A DNA stretch of 47,687 bases from Parvularcula sp964342585 (GTDB lineage: Bacteria > Pseudomonadota > Alphaproteobacteria > Caulobacterales > Parvularculaceae), in contig CAYFHK010000002.1 of the NCBI GenBank assembly GCA_964342585.1, positions 1-47,687 on the forward strand, given 5' to 3'. The stretch's first letter is position 1. Each line of letters opens with the position of its first letter. Positions 42,848 through 47,687 of the stretch are shown here, piece after piece. Under the pieces are notes generated by a model. The model was given only the letters and a program-made list of their open reading frames with translations, was not told the origin of the DNA and searched no databases. The translations under genes and the position numbers were made by a program.

Positions 42848-43301
42848 CGCGCAAGGGGCATCGCCCGCCCGCCGTCGGTGATGTTTGGGGAAAGACAGGG
42901 ACCTTTGCATGCGATGTCGCCGCACGAATGGGTGTGGTTAGGAGGGTGTGCCGCGCAAACCGGTCCTACCCGGTCATTCGCCGTCCCGAGTTATGCAACG
43001 GAATAATAAGACGGCTAAGCTGCTAATTCCGCGGGTAGTGCGTCGCGCTGCACAAGACATCACATACGCAACAGTCTAGTCCCTCACACGGATCGGACAT
43101 TTTCCAAGAATAGTGCCTTCATCAGAGGGCCGCTAATCAGCAGCTGATGAAGTGAAGCCGTGGATTGATCGAAACCGTGACCTGGACCCTGCCGCACCAG
43201 ATTGGCGATCTTGAGCGGAAGGCTCGTCTATACTAGAGAACGAACCGGGAAGGGCATCTTCCCGACGTATATGATTTTACCGGTTTTGGGGGAAGTCCAA
43301 A
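42848..43301. other. 454-base region without a recognised gene
   Basis: No ORF here looks coding. It contains a perfect 9-bp inverted repeat, CTTCATCAG (43117-43125) and CTGATGAAG (43144-43152), with an 18-base loop and no T-run, which could be an operator or part of a small RNA. TATACT at 43229-43234 resembles a -10 box for the lipoprotein gene downstream, but no well-spaced -35 is seen. Confidence 0.5.
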
Positions 43302-43850
43302 GTGTCCAAGGTTCCGTTTGCGCTCGCCGCAACTCTTGTGCTGGCCGCATGTTCGGGCGGCGGCGATATTTCCGTTCCCGTCAAGAAATCACCCAGCATG
43401 GGCGACATTGCGACGGCGTGCGAGGGGGCGGTCGCGAAAACTGCCGAAGATGCGCGTGAGACGATAGAGATGATGATTGCCGCCGGCGAGCGGGAGGGTC
43501 TCGACGAAAGGAAAGTGCGTGCGCGGCGCCGGGCGAAGGATGATCTCGCGAAAACCCTCGAGAAGCGCGGGGTTTCCGATTGCTGCAAGGTCATGCGCGA
43601 AGATGCGCGGGACTGGCAGCGTAGGCAACGCACATACGCCTACAGCATGTTCGTCCTCAGCTACTTCGACAACTTTACCCCGAACGAACGCGACGCATTG
43701 ATCGAATATCGCGACGCCGCGCGCAGTGACCTTACGACAACGGAAGCAGCGGGGCCGGCTGCGATCAATCGCAAATTCGCCGTATGCATGCGGACGGTCC
43801 GGCGCGAGACGGACCGTCAGATCCGGGAAAAACATGACAGCGCGTTTTAG
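43302..43850 (+). CDS. Lipoprotein of unknown function
   Basis: A 182-residue protein with a lipobox (LAAC, Cys17) followed by SGGGD, so it is probably a lipoprotein that leaves the inner membrane. The rest is helical and rich in charged residues, with a Cys-Cys pair (SDCCKV) and a later Cys (FAVCMRTV). No family is recognised. The GTG start at 43302 has GGGGGAAG about six bases upstream. Next to it is another exported orphan in the same direction. Confidence 0.7.
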   Translation: MSKVPFALAATLVLAACSGGGDISVPVKKSPSMGDIATACEGAVAKTAEDARETIEMMIAAGEREGLDERKVRARRRAKDDLAKTLEKRGVSDCCKVMREDARDWQRRQRTYAYSMFVLSYFDNFTPNERDALIEYRDAARSDLTTTEAAGPAAINRKFAVCMRTVRRETDRQIREKHDSAF

Positions 43851-44030
43851 GCCGCTGTCGACGAGGTCTGTTGCCCGCCCAAGCGTCTGGCTTTGCAACG
43901 CCCTATGCTGCGGCACAGCGCTGACGATCCTCCGGTGAAAAGCATGTCCGTCTCCCCGATTGCCGCATGTCCCGGCTACGCTATGTGGGATTGCATAGGG
44001 TGATCCTCGATCACAGAGAGAACGAAGAGA

Positions 44031-44792
44031 ATGCTTAGGGTTTTGCTATGCTTCGCCGCCTTCATGGCCTGCGCTTTTCCGGTGCAGGCAGAGGAGACGC
44101 GTCTGGCGATTAGAGCCCTGTCTGTCGATGCGAAGTTCATTGGCACCGGGATGTCCGGCATGGCCGTGACGGTGGAAGACGCCGACACGGGCGAGATACT
44201 CGACACCGGCACCACGCGCGGCGCGACAGGCGACACCGATCGGATCATCCGCTCGCCTCGAACGCGCTATGGCACGCTTTCAGAAGAGGGCGACGCGGTC
44301 TACATTTCGACGCTGGATATTGACGAACCGCGCCGTGTCAAAGTCACCGTCCGTGGGCCGATCGCTCAACCACAAGCGCAAGGCGAAGCGTCAACCACCC
44401 GTTGGGTTCTTCCCGGCAAGCATATTGAGGCCGGCGATGGCTGGTTGATTGACGTCCCGGGATTTGCCGTCGATATCATTGCGCCGGCGGCTTACACCTA
44501 TGTGGACGACGATCCGGAGACGATGACCATCGTCGCTAATGTGATCATGATGTGCGGATGTCCCACATCGTCCGGCGGCACTTGGGATTCGGACGAAATC
44601 GAAGTGATGGCCGAGATTCGCTTCGATGGTGACAAGGTGATGACAGAGCGCATGGCCTATACCGGAGAGCTCAGTCGCTACGCCGTCGATGTGCCCTCAA
44701 CCGATAAGGGCACGTACGAAATTCTCGTCACCGCATTTGATCCCCGCTCGAACAATACCGGCCTCGACCGAGCCAGCTTTATTGTTCGCTAA
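44031..44792 (+). CDS. Secreted protein with an MCGCP motif, function unknown
   Basis: A 253-residue exported protein with a signal peptide ending VQAEE (about residue 20). The body is beta-rich with two likely Ig-like halves (DAKFIGTGMSGMAVTVEDADTG and an IEVMAEIRFDGDKV half). Between them lies VIMMCGCPTSSGGTWDSDE, a CxC motif that could bind a metal or form a redox pair. I do not recognise a named family. AGAGAACGAAGAGA precedes the ATG. A short inverted repeat (CTATG and CATAG at 43980-43997) lies upstream. Confidence 0.68.
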   Translation: MLRVLLCFAAFMACAFPVQAEETRLAIRALSVDAKFIGTGMSGMAVTVEDADTGEILDTGTTRGATGDTDRIIRSPRTRYGTLSEEGDAVYISTLDIDEPRRVKVTVRGPIAQPQAQGEASTTRWVLPGKHIEAGDGWLIDVPGFAVDIIAPAAYTYVDDDPETMTIVANVIMMCGCPTSSGGTWDSDEIEVMAEIRFDGDKVMTERMAYTGELSRYAVDVPSTDKGTYEILVTAFDPRSNNTGLDRASFIVR

Positions 44793-44813
44793 AGGCGACG
44801 GCGAACTCTATCG

Positions 44814-44853
44814 GACGGGCGGCCTATCTGGCGCTCACGCCGGCCGTCCCGTC
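44814..44853 (+). terminator. Hairpin after the MCGCP gene, possible terminator
   Basis: GACGGGCGGCC (44814-44824) pairs with GGCCGTCCCGTC (44842-44853) with one bulged base, and TTT follows. A smaller hairpin, GGAGC-AAT-GCTCC, comes next at 44861-44873. The short T-run makes termination plausible but not certain. Confidence 0.5.
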
Positions 44854-45211
44854 TTTAGGCGGAGCAATGCTCCACCAATAAGGCGAGACCCATGGACCTT
44901 CACGACAAGAGGAAGACGGATCCACTCGTCCCGTTAGCCGCGAAGGCGTGGCCAGTATGACATGGGTTGAGGGGCGTGGGGATAAAGTGGTGGGGAGAGC
45001 GAGCGTCTGTGCTTACGAGTTCCTCGTCGTCGCTGAGCGCAGAACTCGGGGACTGTTGCTGAAGAACCCTGTATTTCGCGCACCATAACGTCCTTTATGG
45101 TACACTAAAAAGCCGAACTGGCCATCGTCATGTACGGCCATTTTCTTTGAAAATACAACGAACGCGCGCCGCGCAGCTGGCGTAGCAGAACAAGCGATAG
45201 GCAGAGACGCG
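44854..45211. other. 358-base gap with G-rich tract, no clear gene
   Basis: A four-run G tract at 44964-44995 (GGG, GGGG, GGGG, GGGG with loops of 4, 3 and 10 bases) could form a G-quadruplex on the plus strand. A 22-codon ORF from ATG 44892 has no support. A 73-codon minus frame at 45013-45234 ends plausibly but overlaps the start of the next gene and has no ribosome-binding site, so it is not annotated. Confidence 0.4.
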
Positions 45212-45931
45212 ATGGATTTTCTAGACGAAATCATTTTTGGAAACCGAGCAATATTTGGTCTCGATGTGGGGTTGATTCAAAATGGGCTGACCGAATTAAT
45301 CAGCCTGTTAATCACTGTTTTTTTGGTCAACAGAATTTATAGGAATCGAGAAAGGAAGCGCTGGCGAGACGTTGAAGATAACGCTCTTCATAGGCTGAAT
45401 AAAAAGTTAAGCGTCTTTGTTGATGAAAATTTTAAGATGAAGCAAGGGCGTCGTGCGTCAGCAAAAACTCTCTTGGGCCGTTTTGAGCGACTACACGCAA
45501 GTCTCCGACAATGGGGACAAGCTAGCACGCTTCCGTTCATGCTAGGAAATAACCGAAGTTACGCTGATCTAAGTGAGTGCGTATTTTCGTTTCAAGTGTT
45601 GATATTTTTTCTAGAGAGTATTTGCAAGGAAGTATCAAAAAAATCAGTCGAGGGGCCGGAATTCTATAATTTTTTAGCGCCTTTTGCCCGTACAGAATTT
45701 GAAAAGAGGCTAGTCTGCCTCGAAAAATTTCAAAATGACAGTTTGAACCCCCGCAACATCCCTAGCGAAGACGACTTAAAAGCGGCGTTCGCCACATACA
45801 CAAAGAAATCTGATCTAGAAACCGAAAGCGCCATTGAGCGAACAGGTATTATCCCAATCGGTTTAGAATTCTTTCAAAGACCTGGGGATGGCGGATTCGA
45901 AGAGAAAATAACGCGAGCTTTCAGCGATTGA
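45212..45931 (+). CDS. Orphan single-helix membrane protein
   Basis: A 239-residue protein. One membrane helix near the N-terminus (about residues 20-43, LIQNGLTELISLLITVFLVN) leads into a cytoplasmic, charged, helical domain with YRNRERKRWRDVEDNALHRLNKKL. No known domain is recognised. The gene is visibly AT-rich with many A/T-ending codons, unlike most of the window, which suggests horizontal transfer. Related unnamed proteins, with the same helix followed by a basic segment, are found in scattered bacteria. The ATG has AGAG upstream. Confidence 0.62.
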   Translation: MDFLDEIIFGNRAIFGLDVGLIQNGLTELISLLITVFLVNRIYRNRERKRWRDVEDNALHRLNKKLSVFVDENFKMKQGRRASAKTLLGRFERLHASLRQWGQASTLPFMLGNNRSYADLSECVFSFQVLIFFLESICKEVSKKSVEGPEFYNFLAPFARTEFEKRLVCLEKFQNDSLNPRNIPSEDDLKAAFATYTKKSDLETESAIERTGIIPIGLEFFQRPGDGGFEEKITRAFSD

Positions 45932-46010
45932 TTAGCTGAATGCTCTTGACAAAGTTAGAACCAACGGACTGTGAAAGCTAATCAGTCCAGTCAAAACGAA
46001 GATGTTCGTA

Positions 46011-46032
46011 TCCGATAAACTTTATTATCGGA
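46011..46032. repeat. Perfect 8-bp hairpin downstream of the orphan membrane gene
   Basis: TCCGATAA (46011-46018) and TTATCGGA (46025-46032) form a perfect stem with a six-base loop. No T-run follows on either strand. It may be a weak terminator or an operator. Confidence 0.4.
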
Positions 46033-46085
46033 ATCATGCTAGCCAGTAAGTGTGTTGGGCTTCGTGTTCACTCACCCCGGCGAAG

Positions 46086-46214
46086 TTAAAAAGTGATGAC
46101 CTTCGCTGGCCCGCCCTTCACTTCGACATCACGGCGGGCCTGCTCACGCTTTTTGCGATCCCTCGCCGCCTTCCAGGAGAGCTTCCAGAGAATGAGCGCC
46201 TGCCGGCGATTCAT
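46086..46214 (-). CDS. Very small basic protein, second gene of a coupled pair
   Basis: A 42-residue ORF, very basic (an RDRKKREQARRD stretch), starting with NRRQALILWKLSW. Its ATG overlaps the TGA of the preceding small ORF by four bases, a classic coupling signal, and its codons end mostly in G or C like native genes. No family is recognised. It is short enough to be chance, but the coupled start and the palindrome before the first gene argue that it is real. Confidence 0.4.
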   Translation of the reverse strand: MNRRQALILWKLSWKAARDRKKREQARRDVEVKGGPAKVITF

Positions 46215-46417
46215 CGCGGATCGCGGAAAGTCCCCTGGACCTCGCCGCGTTCCCTCGCCCGATTGAAGCCGGCGCGTTGTACGGCAACATATTCAGCACG
46301 CACCGCCGCCAGTCGTTGCGCTTCCTGACGACGAGCGGCGAGGTCCCGAATGTACACGGAATAATCCCCGCCGCTTGTCGCAGCGGCGATCGAGGCTTCG
46401 CGTTTCATATCCCTCAC
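46211..46417 (-). CDS. Small Ala/Arg-rich protein, first gene of a coupled pair
   Basis: A 65- to 68-residue protein (GTG 46417 or ATG 46408). The segment TSGGDYSVYIRDLAARRQEAQR is reminiscent of the region after the strand in ParD-type ribbon-helix-helix antitoxins (SGxYxSxSEYIRDLxRR), but this similarity is weak and by eye. The rest is helical and basic. It overlaps the next small ORF by four bases and is preceded by a perfect palindrome. An antitoxin or DNA-binding role is only a hypothesis. Confidence 0.42.
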   Translation of the reverse strand: MRDMKREASIAAATSGGDYSVYIRDLAARRQEAQRLAAVRAEYVAVQRAGFNRARERGEVQGTFRDPR

Positions 46418-46442
46418 ATGTTAAAGCTTCGCAGAATAACTA

Positions 46443-46457
46443 CCCCAATGATTGGGG
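46443..46457. promoter_or_regulatory. 15-base palindrome upstream of the small ORF pair
   Basis: CCCCAAT-G-ATTGGGG is a perfect palindrome with 7-base arms, about 26-40 bases upstream of the GTG start at 46417. The position suits an operator bound by the product of one of the two small genes. Confidence 0.5.
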
Positions 46458-46572
46458 CTAGGCACAGGGGGTTAGAGTGGTGCATATATCATGACTTATG
46501 AAACGTCCTGCCCTCCCCACAAAATCAGTGGCTTAGCCGTCTCATATTTCCGTTGCACAAGTCGCGGCACCG

Positions 46573-46587
46573 AACACTATGGGTAAT
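46573..46587. repeat. Left copy of an AACACTATGGGYAAT repeat
   Basis: AACACTATGGGTAAT here recurs as AACACTATGGGCAAT at 47159-47173, in the same orientation. Sequence around both copies is also alike (CGGCA before; CTCGC, GCCTTC after). The two copies flank the orphan gene at 46641-47084. Confidence 0.55.
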
Positions 46588-46640
46588 TCTCGCGCCTTCC
46601 CTGTCTCGGTGAAACTGTCCGGAAAGTGTCCGAAGTAGCG

Positions 46641-47084
46641 TTATTCTTGAATCCCGCATATTGGATCTTGTCTCGAATCGTAAATCGGATTCCAATTCAA
46701 CCTGAACTTACAGTGATACTTGTACTGTCTATTAGTTCTGAGAACCGTGTTTCCCCATCTTGCATCTTCCCATTTTCGCATAATCTCCGAAGTGTGTTGC
46801 TGACCGCCAATCCTTCTATCTCGGACGGCATTTGCAATCGCTTGGTTACACCATGCTGTTTGATCCCAGCCACTACGCCATCCTGTTGAGAGCTGAATAA
46901 CTTCTGAGTTACCCCAACTTCGGAGCCCGAATGATGGGTCACTACATGTATTATAAACAATTTCAGTTGGTGTAGTTGTTGGGACTTTTGGGGTTAATTG
47001 TATTATAAGGCTTAAGATAGTCGCAATTGCCGCGAAGCCAGACAGATACGGGTGGGCTAGAAGCCAATCAAAAAATTTCTTCAC
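46641..47084 (-). CDS. Orphan membrane-anchored Cys-containing protein
   Basis: A 147-residue protein. One membrane helix near the N-terminus (about residues 14-31, YLSGFAAIATILSLIIQL) is followed by an outside domain with four Cys (NTCSDP, WCNQ, YHCKF, PICG), which could form two disulfides, and many Trp. No family is recognised. The gene is AT-rich compared with the core of the window. The GTG start at 47084 has GGGGGA upstream. It sits between two copies of a direct repeat. Confidence 0.62.
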   Translation of the reverse strand: MKKFFDWLLAHPYLSGFAAIATILSLIIQLTPKVPTTTPTEIVYNTCSDPSFGLRSWGNSEVIQLSTGWRSGWDQTAWCNQAIANAVRDRRIGGQQHTSEIMRKWEDARWGNTVLRTNRQYKYHCKFRLNWNPIYDSRQDPICGIQE

Positions 47085-47158
47085 GGAATCCCCCGATTGA
47101 ACCTCGGGTAAATAACCACGGGTATTAGCTTACGCAACGCGGATCTCGGCGGCAATCA

Positions 47159-47178
47159 AACACTATGGGCAATAGTGT
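47159..47178. repeat. Right repeat copy, extended to a perfect hairpin
   Basis: AACACTATGGGCAAT (47159-47173) is the right copy of the direct repeat. Here it extends into ACACTAT-GGGCA-ATAGTGT (47160-47178), a perfect 7-bp inverted repeat. ACACTAT occurs again at 47256-47262, followed by GAAGTGTCCGA, which resembles a sequence near the left copy (AAAGTGTCCGA). Confidence 0.5.
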
Positions 47179-47531
47179 CTCCTCTCGCCGCCTTCAGAGG
47201 CCATGAAATCGCGGGTTTGATCCCCTCCCCTGCCGATTTCCGACCGTCCCACGAGACACTATTCGGGCGAAGTGTCCGATCGCGTCGCGGTGAAACCCTG
47301 ACGAGCGAACGGTCTTGGTAATTCTGTTAAATCGCGGATGGCGAGTACGATCAAAAAGCGCTCTGTGTGCGCCAAATTTCGTGATTTCGCGTCGGTGGAT
47401 TTCACACTTCCTACGGCAAAATGTGCAGTTTCAAGCGGCTTCCGCTCACGCAGACCAACATGTGTCAAACGAAGGTTTTTCGGCGGCGGTAGCCGGTTGC
47501 AACCGTCATCGCTTATGAAACACACGCCCCC
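47179..47531. other. 353-base gap with repeat remnants, no clear gene
   Basis: Neither strand has an ORF that looks coding; the longest frames (47259-47525 minus, 47315-47518 plus) are mutually antisense and lack ribosome-binding sites. GGGTTTGATCCCC near 47212 resembles a tRNA T-arm, but no whole tRNA can be folded. The stretch carries the third ACACTAT and a GTGTCCGA element. Confidence 0.45.
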
Positions 47532-47687
47532 TCACCCGGCTGGCGCAATCGCTGCCGCGAGCTCTCGCGCTTCCGCCTCGCGACCCGAGCCGTGGCGCCA
47601 GGCGAGGCCCAGATCGCGGGAGGGGCGGTTCCCCGCCTCATCCACCACCGGGATGGTGACGATCCCCGCCGCCGCGGCGAGCCCCTG
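47532..47687 (-). CDS. LysR-type transcriptional regulator, C-terminal end
   Basis: The last 51 residues and TGA of a gene that continues beyond the window. The segment GLAAAAGIVTIPVVDEAGNR, then RDLGLAWRHGSGREAEARELAAAI, matches the end of a LysR substrate-binding domain (the LGLAWR-GS-RE pattern before the last helix). It is GC-rich, like the core genome, so the accessory-looking stretch seems to end before it. Target and ligand cannot be told. Confidence 0.72.
   Translation of the reverse strand, partial: QGLAAAAGIVTIPVVDEAGNRPSRDLGLAWRHGSGREAEARELAAAIAPAG

Noticed and set aside
45013..45234. Minus-strand 73-codon frame before the orphan membrane gene
   Set aside because: It overlaps the start of the better-supported gene, has no ribosome-binding site and matches no family I know; it could be a decayed gene end.
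47205..47235. tRNA-like T-arm (GGGTTTGATCCCC) as an attachment-site remnant
   Set aside because: Only one short arm is present, and no acceptor, anticodon arm or integrase is nearby.
1..47687. CRISPR arrays, insertion sequences or phage structural genes
   Set aside because: No regular short repeats with spacers, transposase motifs or phage proteins were seen in any frame.

Overview
The window reads as chromosome of a free-living, probably aquatic alphaproteobacterium with a high-GC genome. The evidence is the conserved rnd-lptC-lptA-lptB-rpoN-hpf-ptsN block, the long two-domain dCTP deaminase, DUF1150 and DUF2125 proteins, MetX/MetW with MetZ, a likely SAM-II riboswitch, a CtrA-type TTAA-N7-TTAA box and palindromic TGCGA-N5-TCGCA iron boxes. 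Genus cannot be fixed by eye; Parvularcula- or Hyphomonas-like lineages are plausible. Genes are packed tightly, with many 1-4 nt start/stop overlaps and several tail-to-tail overlaps.

Layout. 0-14.8 kb is mainly housekeeping: the end of purF, a YdcF-like protein, a PlsC acyltransferase that reads in frame into a DUF2125 protein, hisC, metX-metW, a methyltransferase, gloB, a cupin, a PdeM nuclease, a THUMP RNA methyltransferase, dcd, then metZ-apaG-trkH behind the riboswitch candidate. 14.8-17.9 kb holds phoR-phoU-phoB without pst transporter genes. 17.9-22.3 kb carries an exported M20 peptidase, a beta-propeller protein, trpS and a TetR regulator with an inverted repeat at its promoter. 22.4-28.2 kb is a polysaccharide export module (wza-like lipoprotein, beta-barrel, tyrosine autokinase, M23 peptidase) next to uppP. 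28.4-34.3 kb is the LPS-transport, sigma-54 and nitrogen-PTS block. 34.4-40.5 kb has a periplasmic phosphodiesterase, an unknown gene and a siderophore-uptake operon (TonB receptor, small membrane protein, PepSY reductase-like protein) behind two iron-box palindromes. A tRNA-Leu(CAG), a 2OG-Fe(II) oxygenase and an AI-2E-family permease follow.

From about 42.9 kb to 47.5 kb the character changes. Gene density drops, some stretches are AT-rich, and the genes are orphans: an exported lipoprotein, a secreted MCGCP protein, two single-helix membrane proteins and a coupled pair of very small ORFs behind a perfect palindrome. Repeated ACACTAT elements lie among them. This looks like an accessory region. 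The window ends in the 3' part of a LysR-type regulator gene.

The most unusual items are the in-frame PlsC-DUF2125 arrangement with an internal ribosome-binding site, the SAM-II-like element on metZ but not metX, the CtrA-like and CGTTACA motifs around the polysaccharide and DUF1150 genes, and the small coupled cassette at 46.1-46.5 kb.
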